Source of the DNA: Erinaceus europaeus
Taxonomy: Eukaryota; Chordata; Mammalia; Eulipotyphla; Erinaceidae
Assembly: GCF_950295315.1 (NCBI RefSeq)
Contig: NC_080171.1
Coordinates: 99,735,445 to 99,799,444 of the forward strand
DNA length: 64,000 bases
Direction of reading: 5' to 3'
The notes beneath the pieces are model-generated. The model saw only the letters and a list, made by a program, of their open reading frames with translations, ran no database searches and had not been told where the DNA came from. The position numbers and the translations under genes were made by a program. Positions 28,853-40,194 of the stretch are shown piece after piece (the first letter of the stretch is position 1; every line of letters begins with the position of its first letter).

Positions 28853-30335
28853 TTTTTTTTATTTCATACATTTCCCACCACCAGATTTCCATATTCCCTC
28901 CCCTTCATTAGATGTTTTCCTATTCTTTTTTTTTAATTTATTTTTTATTTAAGAAAGGAGACATTAACAAAACCGTAGGATAGGAGGGGTACAACTCTAC
29001 ACAATTCCCGCCACCCAATCTCCATATCCCATCCCCTCCCCTGATAGCTTTCCCACTCTCTATCCCTCTGGGAGCATGGACCCAGGGTCGTTGTGGGCTG
29101 CAGAAGGTGGAAGGTCTGCCTTCTGTAATTGCTTCCCCACTGAACATGGATATTGACTGGTCGGTCCATACTCCCTGTCTGCCTCTCTCTTTCTCTAGTA
29201 GGGTGGGTCTCTGGGGAAGCGGAGCTCCAGGACACATTGGTGGGGTCTTCAGTCCAGGGAAGCCTGGCTGGCATCCTGATGGCATCTGGAACCTGGTGGC
29301 TGAAAAGAGAGTTAACATACAAAGCCAAACAAATTGTTGAGCAATCATGGACCCAAAGGTTGGAATAGTGGAGAGGAAGTGTTGGGGGGGTTACTCACTG
29401 CAAACTCTAGTGTACTTCTGCTTTCAGGTATATATTTTGCACTAGTTTATGGATATGTGTCAACATATGCTCTCTCTCACAGAACCTGGTATATATCTAG
29501 GTTTTGGGACTTTGTTAGAAAGTGAACCACCTGGGATGGAATTAGAGAATACTATGAAAGGAAAGTCTCTCCCGAGTAATGAAGCTGAAGGGTTGTCATT
29601 CCACACCTGAAGTCTCTGGACACAGTCTGAGCTGAAGCATGTTGAAGTGGCAATCGTTGTGTTGGTTAGGTTGTGATCGGCAGATGCAATATTATTTGAT
29701 ATTAATTGAGAGAGGTATGCGGGAAAGTGGGCCCTTTCCTAAGGTTACAGAACTGGAGGAAATATAGGCTCTATAGTGGAAATGTGAGGTTCCTGCTGTC
29801 TTAGGGTTCAAAAAGACAATGGATAGTTATTGTTATCATCACATTATTTGGTAATTGGGTTAACTTTGAAAAGTCCTTTTGTTAGGGTTTGCTGTATAAT
29901 ACCCAGTATCTTACATAGCTGTGCCACCGGTTGCTTCTGATCTACTTGGTCTAGGCTTTTTTAAAAAAATTTATTTCTTTATTGGGGAATTAATGTTTTA
30001 CATTCAACAGTAAATACAATAGTTTGTACATGCATAACATTCCCCAGTTTCCCATGGTCTAGGCTGTTAAGAGAGTTCGCATATCAAATACACAGCCTAT
30101 ATATTAAAAAGACTCAGTCTGTGTTTTAGAAACTTCGAGACATATAATCAATTTTCTCCCTCTCATATTAATTAACTAGTGATTTATATGACTACACTTT
30201 ACTAGGAGTGTACATAAACACCATTCCCACCACCAGAAGACTGTGTCCCATCCCACCCACCCACACCCACCCCCCACCGGCCCAGGAAGCCGCATGTCTA
30301 CCCCTCACCACAGGGTTTTTACTTTGGTGCCCTAA
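28853..30335 (-). mobile_element. X element: unrecognised poly(A)-tailed retroelement, long copy with TSD
   Basis: A 1.48-kb insert in an ancient L1, flanked by a perfect 16-bp TSD, TGTTGTCATTTCTTTT (28837-28852, 30336-30351). On the minus strand it runs from AGGGCACCAAAGTAAAAACC at the right to CTCCTTTCTTAAATAAAAAA at the left, ending in A-runs. Long TSD and A tail point to target-primed insertion by L1 machinery. A second A tail lies to the left (28853-28862), after a short piece repeating X's own 3' region (28863-28926). Two overlapping minus-strand open frames (136 residues, 28938-29348; 127 residues, 28945-29328) resemble no protein I know and may be chance. Not identified as L1, SINE or LTR by eye. 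Confidence 0.7.
29958..30054 (-). mobile_element. 97-bp L1 3' end, antisense, with TSD, nested in X
   Basis: TSD TGGTCTAGGCT at 29947-29957 and 30055-30065. The insert is the last ~97 bases of the young L1 including the antisense of CCCCAATAAAGAAATAAA. An extremely 5'-truncated but formally complete L1 insertion. Confidence 0.93.
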
Positions 30336-30440
30336 TGTTGTCATTTCTTTTGAGTATATACCTATTGATAGAATTATTATGTCATATGATAACTCTGTTT
30401 TAACTTTTCAAATCACTGCCAAACTAATCTTGCCTCTATT
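30336..30440 (-). mobile_element. Ancient L1, antisense, continuation after X
   Basis: Resumes with TGTTGTCATTTCTTTTGAGTATATACC...ATTATGTCATATGATAACTC...CACTGCCAAACTAATC, in register with 28852. Confidence 0.75.
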
Positions 30441-30464
30441 TTATAAAATAATTTGATGATTTAT

Positions 30465-30540
30465 CTAATTTTTTTTTTTAATGAGAACACAGAATCATCA
30501 CTCTGACATATGCGATGCCAGGGTTCAAATGTGGGAGTCT
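30465..30540 (-). mobile_element. SINE class B fragment, antisense
   Basis: TTTTTTTTTAATGAGAACACAG, ATCACTCTGACATATGCG, GGTTCAAATGTGGGAGTC. The head side is absent. Confidence 0.5.
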
Positions 30541-30719
30541 TTAGAAGTACCAGATTACGGTGATTGAATGTGGAGGATAATCACAAGGAGCTGTTAAATG
30601 GTAAACATTTCTAGTTTTCTGATTTGGATAACTAACTGAAAAGTAGTAGTGCTGTTCACTGAGAGATGAGATAAGGAGAAGCTGTCTCAGCCTTACCACT
30701 GTCTTCAGAACCTCTGCAC

Positions 30720-30851
30720 CAAAGCTCCAAGAATTGGCACAGTTGATAAAATGTTGAACTTGTGCAGATGGAGTCTTGAGTTTGATCCACAGCATCACAT
30801 GTGACAGAGTGATGCTCTACTTCTCTCTGAGAAATAAATCTTAAATTAAAA
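30720..30851 (+). mobile_element. SINE class B, sense, diverged
   Basis: AATTGGCACAGTTGATAAAATG, GTCTTGAGTTTGATCC, GACAGAGTGATGC, A-rich end that also forms the L1 target site. Confidence 0.65.
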
Positions 30852-30904
30852 AAAAAAATTTCTGATTTGACTTCCGGAGGCGGAGCTACGAGCAGCAGAT
30901 AGCT

Positions 30905-31083
30905 TCCTCTCCTCTCCTCTCCTCTCCTCTCCTCTCCTCTCCTCTCCTCTCCTCTCCTCTCCTCTCCTCTCCTCTCCTCTCCTCTCCCCTCCTCTCCCCT
31001 CCCCTCCCCTCCCCTCCCCTCCCCTCCCCTCCCCTCCCCTCCCCTCCCCTCCCCTCCTCTCCTCTCCTCTCCTCTCCTCTCCC
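30905..31083 (+). repeat. (CCTCT)n / (CCCCT)n pentanucleotide array in the L1 5' end
   Basis: About 35 units in three blocks: CCTCT, then CCCCT, then CCTCT again. The minus-strand L1 at 24047-24075 has only a few units (antisense AGAGGAGAGG), so the array expanded in this copy. All-pyrimidine on the + strand. Confidence 0.92.
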
Positions 31084-31756
31084 GGATCAAATAGGAATAC
31101 CAAAGGAGACCACCCAGACCGAAACAAGACAGGACTAGAATGACCACAGGAACCCAGTAAATCACCTGTGAGTACAAACAAGCGTGGCTGGTGACAGAGA
31201 AGAGAGAGGGGCCTAAGGAGAGATTAAGTGACTGCTAACAGTTCAACAGTTTATCAGTGGAAACACCACCTCCAGTCTGCTCCACAACAAGGGGACAGCT
31301 GAAGGGAGGAAAGGACTCCCCAGAGACTCACCAAGTGCAACTCTGAGTCTCCATTGCTACTACCCTCAGAATCTGGAGCAGCAACAGGGAGGGACACCAG
31401 GGGACAGAGATCTAACCGGGAAACTCAGGAGAAGACCTGAGGGGCTGTGAAAGTCTCTTTGCATAACCACTGGATTATCTCTGCCACACCCTGCTTTATC
31501 TCTTGGTCAGGAGTCAGTGATTAAGCTAAGAAGCCTATTGATAGTTTAAAAGCCCTCAGGCTCCCATAGCCTACAGGGAAGGAAAAAAAAAAGAGGCTTT
31601 TACACCACTGAGCTCCAACTCAGGGATTGAAAAAACTGTTATCTTCCACCACGGTAAACCCTTTAATTAAATTACTTAGACACAAGTCAATCCAGGCAAT
31701 AGTGATCAATAATTTGAAAAGTACTGATAAAGGGAACTCATAACATAATATATAAA

Positions 31757-32727
31757 ATGGTTAAAACAACAAGAAAAAATATTGGAGACTCGAACCAGGA
31801 CAAGAGTCCAGCTAAAAGTCCTCCAGAGGATGAAGCACAAAACAATGAGTTCAACATCCAAACATTAGCTAAGGAAATAATAACAGGAGTGAGTAAAGAA
31901 TTTGAAAAAATTGTAATCAGAAATGCAGGAACAACAAATGAGAATATGGAAGAAAATTCTAATTATCTCATGGTTATTAGAGAGCTGAAAGCTGAAATCA
32001 CTGAGCTAAGAAGGCAACTAGCTGAACAAGCTAAAACAGTATCAGAGCAGGGCAACAAAATAGATGAACTCCAGAAAGCAGTAGAGGGCAGAGAGAATAG
32101 AATCAATGAGGCTGAAGACAGAATTAGCAAGATTGAGGATGAATTAGAGACAACTAAAAAAGAAGTAAGAGATCTCAAAAAGAGATTAAGAGATGCTGAA
32201 AACAACAACAGAGTCCTATGGGATGACTTCAAAAGAAACAATATACGCATTATTGGCTTACCAGAGGAAGAAAGAGAAGGAGAGGAAGAAAGCATTCTCC
32301 AGGCCATAATAGCTGAAAATTTCTCTAGTCTAGACAACACCAAAGACATATTCAAGAAGCCCAGAGGGTCCCAAACAGAATTAACCCAGACCTAAAGACA
32401 CCAAGACATGTCATACTTAGAATGGAAAGGAATAAGGATAAAGAAAGGATCCTCAAGGCTTCAAGAGAAAAACAAAGAGTCACCTACAAAGGAAAACCCA
32501 TAAGATTAGCAGCAGACTTCTCCATACAAACACTACAGGCCAGAAGAGAATGGCAAGATATCTATCGAGTGCTCAATGAGAAAGGCTTTCAGCCAAGAAT
32601 ACTATATCCTGCTAGATTGTCATTCAGACTAGATGGAAGCATCAAAACCTTCTCAGACAAGCAACAGTTGAAGGAAGCAACCATCACCAAGCCTGCCCTG
32701 AAAGAAGTTCTGAAAGGTCTCCTATAA
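31757..32727 (+). pseudogene. L1 ORF1, one frameshift
   Basis: Frame is open from 31757 to 32395 (212 codons), then continues in another frame to 32727. Against the intact minus-strand ORF1, four bases are missing at about 32350 (GACATATTCAAG against GACATAAAGATTCAAG). Otherwise the two proteins differ at few residues, including the shared RILYPARLSF motif. Confidence 0.9.
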
Positions 32728-32783
32728 ACAACCTGACCACCACAAATAGGACATATATCAAAACACTCTAAAACTCTACAAGA

Positions 32784-35700
32784 ATGGCGTTAAAATATCT
32801 TCAATCTTTGATATCAATAAATGTCAATGGCCTAAATTCACCTATTAAAAGACACAGAGTAGGAAGATGGATCAGAAAACACAACCCAACAATATGCTGT
32901 CTACAGGAAACTCACCTAAGTCAACAAGACAAACACAGACTTAAAGTGAAAGGATGGAAAACTATCATACAAGCCAATGGCCCACAAAAAAGGGCAGGAA
33001 CAGCTATTCTCATATCTGACATGATAGACTTTAAAATAGATAAGATTAAAAAAGATAGGAATGGACACTACTTAATGCTCAGAGGATCAGTCAATCAAGA
33101 GGACTTAACAATTATTAATATCTATGCACCCAATGAGAAGCCATCTAAATACATCAAACTTCTACTGAAAGAGCTACAGCAATATATTAACAGTAACACA
33201 ATCATAGTAGGGGACTTCAACACCCCACTATCTCAACTTGACAGATCATCCAGGAAGAAAATCAGTAAAGACATAAGGGAGCTAAATGAAGAGATAGATA
33301 AACTAGAACTATTGGACATTTTCAGAGTCATTCATCCCAAGAATACACATTTTACTCAAATCCACATGGATCATTCTCAAGGATAGACCATATGTTAGGC
33401 CACAAAGACAGCATCAGCCACTTCAAGAGCACTGAAATCATCCCAAGCATCTTCTCAGACCACAGTGGAATGAAACTAACACTTAACAATCAACAAAAGA
33501 TTAGTAACAGTCCCAAAATGTGGAAGCTCAACAGTACTTCTTAACAACTTCTGGGTCAAAGAGGAAATCAAGGAAGAAATCAAAATGTTTCGAGAGTTCA
33601 ATGAAAATGAAGACACAAGCTATCAAAATATTTGGGACACAGCTAAAGCAGTCATAAGAGTGAAGTTCATAGCTATACAAGCACACATTAGAAAACAAGA
33701 AAATGCACAAATAAACAGCCTGATTGCACATCTTAAAGACTTAGAAGAAGAACAACAAAGGAATCCTAAAGCAACCAGAAGGACAGAAGTCACTAAAGTT
33801 AGGGCAGAAATAAATAACATTGAGAATAGGAAAACCATACAAAAGATCAATGAAAGTAAATGTTGGTTCTTCGAAAGAGTAAACAAAATTGACAAACCTT
33901 TAGTCAGACTCACAAAACAAAAAAGGGAGAAGACCCAAATAAATCGGATAGTAAATGAAAGAGGAGATATCACAACAGACACTGCAGCAATTCAACATAT
34001 CATGCGAGGCTTCTATGAACAACTATATGCCACCAAGCTAGAGAACCTGGAAGAAATGAATGATTTCCTAGATACCTACCAATTTCCAAAACTAAGTAAA
34101 GAGGAAGTGGATAACATGAACAGGCCTATCACAGCTAATGAAATTGAAACAGCTATCAAAAATCTTCCCCAAAATAAAAGTCCTGGACCAGATGGTTTTA
34201 CAAATGAATTCTACAAAACTTTCAAAGAAGAAATAATACCTCTACTTTTAAAAGTCTTCCAGAAGATTGAAGACACTGGAATACTCCCTGCCAGCTTCTA
34301 TGAAGCCAACATCACCCTGATACCAAAAGCAGACAGGGACACAACCAAAAAAGAAAACTACAGACCAATATCTCTGATGAACATAGATGCAAAAATATTG
34401 AACAGAATTCTAGCCAACCGGATACAGCAGTATATCAAAAAGATTGTTTATCATGACCAAGTGGGGTTTATCCCAGGCATGCAAGGTTGGTTTAATATAC
34501 GTAAATCAATCAATGTGATCCACCACATCAACAAAAGCAAGACCAAAAACCACATGGTCATATCAATAGATGCAGAGAAAGCCTTTGACAAAATCCAACA
34601 TCCCTTTATGATCAAAACACTACAAAAAATGGGAATAGATGGAAAATTCCTGAAGATAGTGGAGTCTATATATAGCAAACCTACAGCCAACATCATACTC
34701 AATGGTGAAAAACTGGAAGCATTTCCCCTCAGATCAGGTACTAGACAGGGCTGCCCACTATCACCATTACTATTCAACATAGTGTTGGAAGTTCTTGCCA
34801 TAGCAATCAGGCAGGAGCAAGGAATTAAAGGCATACAGATTGGAAGAGAAGAAGTCAAACTCTCCTTATTTGCAGATGACATGATACATGGAAAAACCTA
34901 AGGAATCCAGCAAGAAGCTTTTGGAAATCATCAGGCAATACAGTAAGGTGTCAGGCTATAAAATTAACATTCAAAAGTCAGTGGCATTCCTCTATGCAAA
35001 CACTAAGTTAGAAGAAATTGAAATCCAGAAATCAGTTCCTTTTTCTATAGCAACAAAAACAATAAAATATCTAGGAGTAAACCTAACCAAAGAAGTGAAA
35101 GACTTGTATACTGAAAATTATGAGTCCCTACTCAAGTCACTACTCAAGAAATTGAAAAAGACACAAAGAAGTGGAAAGATATTCCATGTTCATGGGTTGG
35201 AAGAATTAACACCATCAAAATTAATATATTACCCAGAGCCATCTACAGATTCAATGCTATCCCCATCAAGATCCCAAGCACATTTTTTAGGAGAATAGAA
35301 CAAATGCTACAAATGTTTATCTGGAACCAGAAAAGACCTAGAATTGCCAAAACAATCTTGAGAAAAAAGAACAGAACCGGAGGCATCACACTCCCAGATC
35401 TCAAACTGTATTATAAGCCATAGTCATCAAAACTGCTTGGTACTGGAACATGAACAGACACACTGACCAGTGGAATAGAATTGAGAGCCCAGAAATGAGG
35501 CCCCACACCTATGGACATCTAATCTTTGACAAAGGGGCCCAGACTATTACATGGGGAAAGCAGAGTCTCTTCAACAAATGGTGTTGGAAACAATGGGTTG
35601 AAACATGCAGAGGAATGAAACTGAAGCACTGTATTTCACCAAATACAAAAGTAAATTCCAAGTGGATCAAGGACTTGGATGTTAGACCAGAAACTATCAG

Positions 35701-36595
35701 ATACTTAGAGGAAAATATTGGCAGAACTTTTTTCCGCATAAATTTTAAAGACATTTTGAAACGAATCCAATTACAATTAAGACTAAGGCAAGTATAAACC
35801 TATGGGACTACATCAAATTAAAAAGCTTCTTCACAGCAAAATAAACCACTACCCAAACCAAGAGACCCCTCACAGAATGGGAGATCTTTACATGCCATAC
35901 ATCAGATAAGAGTTTAATAACCAACATATATAAAGAGCTTGCCAGACTCAACAACAAGACAACAAATAACCCCATCCAAAAATGGGGGGAGGACATGGAC
36001 AGAATATTCACCACAGAAGAGATCCAAAAGGCCGAGAAACACATGAAAAAAATGCTCCAAGTCTCTGATTGTTAGAGAAATGCAAATCAAGACAACAATG
36101 AGATATCACTTCACTCCTGTGAGAATGTCATACATCAGAAAAGGTAACATAGCAAATGCTGGAGAGGCTGTGGGGTCAAAGGAACCCTCCTGCACTTCTG
36201 GTGGGAATGTAAATTGGTCCAAGCTCTGTGGAGAACAGTCTCGAGAACTCTCAGAAGGCTAGAAATGGACCTACCCTATGACCCTGCAATTCCCCTCCTG
36301 GGGATATATCCTAAGGAACCCAACACATTGATCCAAAAAGATCTGTGTACACATATGTTCTTGGCAGCACAATTTGTAATAGCCAAAACCTGGAAGCAAC
36401 CCAGGTGTCCAACAACAGATGAGTGGCTGAGCAAGTTGTGGTATATATACACAATGGAATACTACTCAGCTGTAAAAAATGGTGACTTCACCGTTTTCAG
36501 CCGATCTTGGATGGACCTTGAAAAAAATCATGTTGAGTGAAATAAGTCAGAAACTGAAGGATGAATATGGGATGATCTCACTCTCAGGCCGAAGT
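32784..36595 (+). pseudogene. L1 ORF2 (endonuclease/reverse transcriptase), multiple frameshifts
   Basis: Endonuclease part opens with MALKYLQSLISINVNG and QETHL and breaks near 33355. The RT part is open at 33585-34901 with [34 protein letters not shown] and the catalytic FADDM (at 34869-34883). A shift follows directly after FADDM, another near 35165, and more towards the terminal segment ([19 protein letters not shown], 36262-36320). Known role of the family: nicks target DNA and copies L1 RNA. This copy cannot encode the whole enzyme. Confidence 0.92.
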
Positions 36596-36887
36596 TGAAA
36601 AACAAGATTAGAAAAGAAAACACAATTAGAACCTGAACTGGAGTTGGCGTATTGCACCAAAGTAAAAGACTCTGGGGTGGGTGGGTGGGTGGTGAGAATA
36701 CAGGTCCATGAAAGATGTTGAATGACATAGTGGGGGTCGTATTGTTAAATGGGAATCTGGGGAAGGTTATGCATGTACAAACTATTGTATTTACTGTTGA
36801 ATGTAAAGCATTAATTCCCCAATAAAGAAATAATTAAAAAAATAAAATAAAACACTAATCCCCTAATAAAGAATAAAAAAATTTCTG

Positions 36888-37294
36888 CACCATGAGAACC
36901 AAGTGGAGGAGGAAGAGAAAGTTCAGCCTGAAGTGAATAGAAAGGTGAGACAGAGGTCCAAGCAAATTGTCTCCTTCTGCACCTGTAAAAGCCACAGGAG
37001 CAGAAAGAAGCAATGAAGGAGGGCAGGGATGCTGGTGCAGATTTTTTTTTTTTAAAACTACATGCTACTATATAGCTTTTCTTTTTTTTTCTTTTTTTTC
37101 TTTTTTTTTGTATAGCTTTTCTTAATGGATCTAGAATATCACCATCTGATGGGTGTGAACACCTTGGAGAGACCCTGTAATGGCACTAGGAACAAAGCTA
37201 ACTCTGTTTGGTAGACGAGGGGGAAAAAGAAGAGCTTTTAGGTTTAGATAGCTATGAGAGCCTCCATGTTACAAGTGGCAGTGTTCTCATACAT
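36888..37294. other. Unique intronic sequence after L1
   Basis: GGAGGAGGAAGAGAAAG-type purine stretches and a mixed T/C homopolymer region (37045-37110). No gene seen. Confidence 0.45.
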
Positions 37295-37428
37295 AAATAT
37301 TTTTTCTTTTTACTAGAGCATTGCTCAGCTCTGGTTTATGGCAGTGCAGGGGATTGTACCTGGGACTTTAGCACCTCAGGCATGAGGATATGTTTGCATA
37401 ACCATTACGCTGTGTCCCCCGCCCCTCT
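37295..37428 (-). mobile_element. SINE class D, antisense
   Basis: CTAGAGCATTGCTCAGCTC, GGGGATTGTACCTGGGAC, CTCAGGCATGAGGATATG, CATTACGCTGTGTCCCCC. 37429-37717 beyond it is unassigned. Confidence 0.82.
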
Positions 37429-37717
37429 CATATATATAGAGTTTTTTTTTTCACTCAGTATCTTGGGCATTGGTTTGGCTAGGAGGAGGGAGAGAAACCC
37501 TCTTTTGGTTCAGGACATATTAGTGTTGTTAGTCTTCGTTGCTAGGGATTTGAAGAAAATAATACATTGACCTGAACAAGAGTCTCCATTCTGTGTTAAT
37601 TTCACACTATTGACTTTCCACAATACACTACTGTAAGGTAAAGTCCTTAAAAATTATTGAGACTACAGACCTTAGCTTGTTTAGTGATTCTTCAGGCTTA
37701 TGAGATGAGGAAGGGAC

Positions 37718-38172
37718 TGGGCAATTAACAGCAGTTAATTCAACAGACTTCCTTTTTTTTTTTTTTAATTTTCTTTTTTTCTTTTTTTTTAAATATTTAT
37801 TTTATTTATTTATTCCCTTTTGTTGCCCTTGTTGTTTTATTGTTGTAGTTATTATTGTTGTTGTTGTTGTTGGATAGGACAGAGAGAAATGGAGAGAGGA
37901 GGGGAAGACAGAGAGGAGGAGAGAAAGATAGACACCTGAAGACCTGCTTCACCACCTGTGAATAGACTCCCCTGCAGGTGGGGAGCCGGGGTTGGAGCTG
38001 GGATCCTTGTGCCGTCCTTGTGCTTTGCGCCACCTGCGCTTAACCTGCTGCGCTATAGCCCGACTCCCTCAACAGACTTCTATGCCAACAGTACCAGAGG
38101 TCCCAGGCTCAATCCCCAGCACCACTGTAAACCAGAGCTGAGTAGCGCTTTGGTTTAAAAAAAAAAAAAATT
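37718..38172 (+). mobile_element. SINE class D, sense, split by an A insertion
   Basis: GGGCAATTAACAGCAGTTAATTCAACAGAC, interruption, then TCTATGCCAACAGTACC, AGGTCCCAGGCTCAATCCCC and an A-run. Confidence 0.7.
37750..38067 (-). mobile_element. SINE class A, antisense, nested in D
   Basis: TCAACAGACTTC is present on both sides (37739 and 38068). Long T-rich side, GTTGTTGGATAGGACAG, CTGCAGGTGGGGAGCC, CTGCGCTATAGCCCGACTCC. 38173-38424 to its right shows no recognised feature. Confidence 0.92.
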
Positions 38173-38424
38173 GAAGCAATCATAGGGATACTGAGAGTTT
38201 TACATGTTGCTTTCCCTCAGACAGTCTTAGGTGGGTTGCTTTCAATTTACTGTTTTGATTGCATTGTAGAGTTCTCTCTCAGTTTACCCTTTAAGGAGCT
38301 TTGACATTTGAACTTAGGTAATAAGCTTTCTCAGACTTTCTCTGGGACTGAGGACCTGGCCATTCTCTAAGAGAGCAGAAATAATTCCACTAATGATATT
38401 TTTCTCATCAGTTTCCTCCTTCTA

Positions 38425-38719
38425 GAATTTCTACTATTTTTTATTTACTTATTTTCCCTTTTGTTGCCCTTTTTTTATTGTTGTAGTTATTATCGTTGCT
38501 ATTGAAGTCGTTGTTGTTGGATAGGATAGAGAAAAATGGAGAGAGGAGGGGAAGACAGAGGGGGGATTGAAAGATAGACACCTGCAGACCTGCTTCACCA
38601 CCTGTGAGTGACTCCTTTGAAGGTGGGGGGTGAAGCCGGGGGCTCGAACCAGGAACCTTATGCCAGTCCTTGCGCCTTGTGCCACATGCGCTTAACCCAC
38701 TGTGCTTCTACCCAACTCT
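38425..38719 (-). mobile_element. SINE class A, antisense
   Basis: AATTTCTACTATTT repeats at 38427 and 38720, and a third diverged copy at 38755. Altered centre TTTGAAGGTGGGGGGTGAAGCC. Confidence 0.88.
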
Positions 38720-38764
38720 CAAATTTCTACTATTTAAAAAAAAATTAAAAAATAGAATTTCTAC

Positions 38765-38962
38765 TATTCAAATGTTTAGAGACAGAGAAATTGAGAGGGA
38801 AGGGGAAGATAGATAGATAGATAGATAGATAGATACCTGCAGCATCGCTTTACTGCTGGTAAAGCTTCCTCTCTGCAGGTGAGGACTAGGGGCTTGCTGG
38901 GTTCTTGTGCACTCTGCTGGTGTTCCACTGCATGACCCACTGCATGAACTGACCCGCTGTAC
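38765..38962 (-). mobile_element. SINE class C, antisense, with (GATA)n
   Basis: GAGACAGAGAAATTGAGAGGG, (GATA)7 at about 38807-38834, ATACCTGCAGCATCGC, CTCTGCAGGTGAGGACTAGG. The head end is scrambled. Confidence 0.75.
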
Positions 38963-39229
38963 TCTCTAATCATCTGTCTCTTTGACATTTGCTGTGCTTT
39001 TGTTTTGAGGTTTGCTAAGGTTTATTTTGCTATGCTTCTGTTTATTTTAAATCCTCACCCTTCTCCCCCTACTCCCTCACCAAGTGAAGCTCAACTTTCT
39101 TACTCTGGGAAAATTTTACAGTTTGTTTCTGACCAGTTTTACTTCTGCTATATTACTTTCCATGTAGAAACTTTGCTCAGATGTGTAGCAAGTCATGGTT
39201 GTCTGCTTGTGATTAAGAATGAGAGACAC

Positions 39230-39412
39230 AGGGCCAGGGAGAGACTCATCGGGTAGACCACATGCCTTCTGTGCATCAGGTCTTGATTTTGATTCCTAAT
39301 ATCACTAAAGAGCACCAAGGACAGAGACAAATGCAACTCCAGTGATGGTGGAGTGGTGCTTTGATATATCTCTCACTTTCTATGTTCTCTCCTGAAAATA
39401 TAAAATAAAAAT
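39230..39412 (+). mobile_element. Unclassified tRNA-type SINE, sense
   Basis: CAGGGCCAGGGAGAGACTCATCGGG, GCATCAGGTCTTGATTTTGATTCC, a long middle with CAACTCCAGTGATGG, AATAAAAATC tail. 38963-39229 before it is unassigned. Confidence 0.5.
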
Positions 39413-39424
39413 CAGGCCAGGAAT

Positions 39425-39632
39425 GGGGCCGGGTGGTGGTGTATCAGGTTGAGCTCATGTGTTACAATGCCCAAGGACCCAGGTTCAAGCGCCCGGTCCC
39501 CACTTGCAGGGGAAAGCTTCATGAGTGGTGAAGCAGTACTGTAGGTGTCTCTCTGTCTCTACTCCCCCATTTCTCTCAATTTCTGGCTGTCTCCAATAAA
39601 TAAATATTGATAATAAAAATTTTTTTAAAAAG
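39425..39632 (+). mobile_element. SINE class C, sense
   Basis: GGGGCCGGGTGGTGGTGTATC, CCCAGGTTCAAGCGCCC, TCATGAGTGGTGAAGCAG, CAATTTCTGGCTGTCTCC, AATAAATATTGATAATAAAAA. Followed by a short tRNA-like fragment to 39720 and an (ATT)n stretch at 39791-39841. Confidence 0.88.
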
Positions 39633-39847
39633 TAGGCCAGGGATATTGCTTAGAGTAGAGTGTATGTACAAGACCCTGGGTTTGAGTGCAAGGCAAGTAC
39701 TGTGAATGAGTGGTCTGGGGGTGGGAATAAGACTGTTTATTTGGGAATCTCTAATGTCAGTATCTTTAGGTTTTTCTTAATCACAGATAAATATTTATTA
39801 TTATTATTATATTATTAATTATTAATAATTAATAATAAAATAATTAG

Positions 39848-40194
39848 TGTTGTTGTGGCGGTTTGGTGTCAGGCTGCACCGTGGAGAAGAGAGTGGATGT
39901 CCAGAGCAAAGGGGTACACAAATCTTTATTATAGGATGGGGGGGTTGGTTCAGACCACGTGGGGCCAGCCGGCAATGGCCGTCCCCACTACCTGACCACG
40001 GGGGGAGAGAAGGGGGCGAGATCTGAGAGAGGGGGAGCTGAGAGCCCAGGGGGGGGGTGAGGGGGCTTTTTATTGGGCGACAACCAGAGGTGACGTGTGG
40101 GGCCAGGATTGGTTGAAGGGGGCACTGCTAGGATTTCGGGGAGTGTAGTAAAACCTGGGGGCAGAGACTGCATCAGAATAACTCCTCAGCAACA
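39848..40194 (-). mobile_element. ERV solo LTR, antisense, with 6-bp TSD (class II-like)
   Basis: 347 bases bounded by TGTTG...CAACA and by a perfect AATTAG duplication (39842-39847, 40195-40200). On the minus strand it has an upstream CCAAT, AATAAAAAGCCCC and a later AATAAAG before TGTGTACCCC, arranged as U3-R-U5. A 6-bp TSD is usual for class II (beta-like) retroviral elements. No internal viral genes remain. The partial LTR at 1-254 is the same family. Confidence 0.88.

Larger units (their letters stand above)
30865..36874 (+). mobile_element. Near full-length young L1, sense to STXBP1, frameshifted
   Basis: About 6.0 kb with TSD AAAAAAATTTCTG (30852-30864 and 36875-36887). 5' end GACTTCCGGAGGCGGAGC, a CCTCT-type array, 5' UTR, ORF1 (31757-32727), a 56-base spacer, ORF2 (from 32784), the GACTCTGGGGTGGGTGGG block and a 3' end with two AATAAAG motifs. 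It lies in intron 1 in the gene's own orientation. Several frameshifts make both ORFs non-functional. Confidence 0.95.

Noticed and set aside
28938..29348. 136-codon minus frame in element X as a real gene
   Set aside because: Kept only as a note: it sits in a repeat, overlaps a second frame of similar length, and matches nothing known to me.
30905..31083. CRISPR-like repeat array
   Set aside because: Head-to-tail pentamers with no spacers, in a mammalian L1; a microsatellite.
30656..31177. 173- and 111-codon minus frames with (GEERR)n repeats
   Set aside because: Translations of the CCTCT array in the L1 5' end; low-complexity artefact.
33078..36486. Splicing as the cause of the ORF2 deletion in the minus-strand L1
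   Set aside because: The missing segment does not start with GT or end with AG at the join; only a CT overlap is seen.
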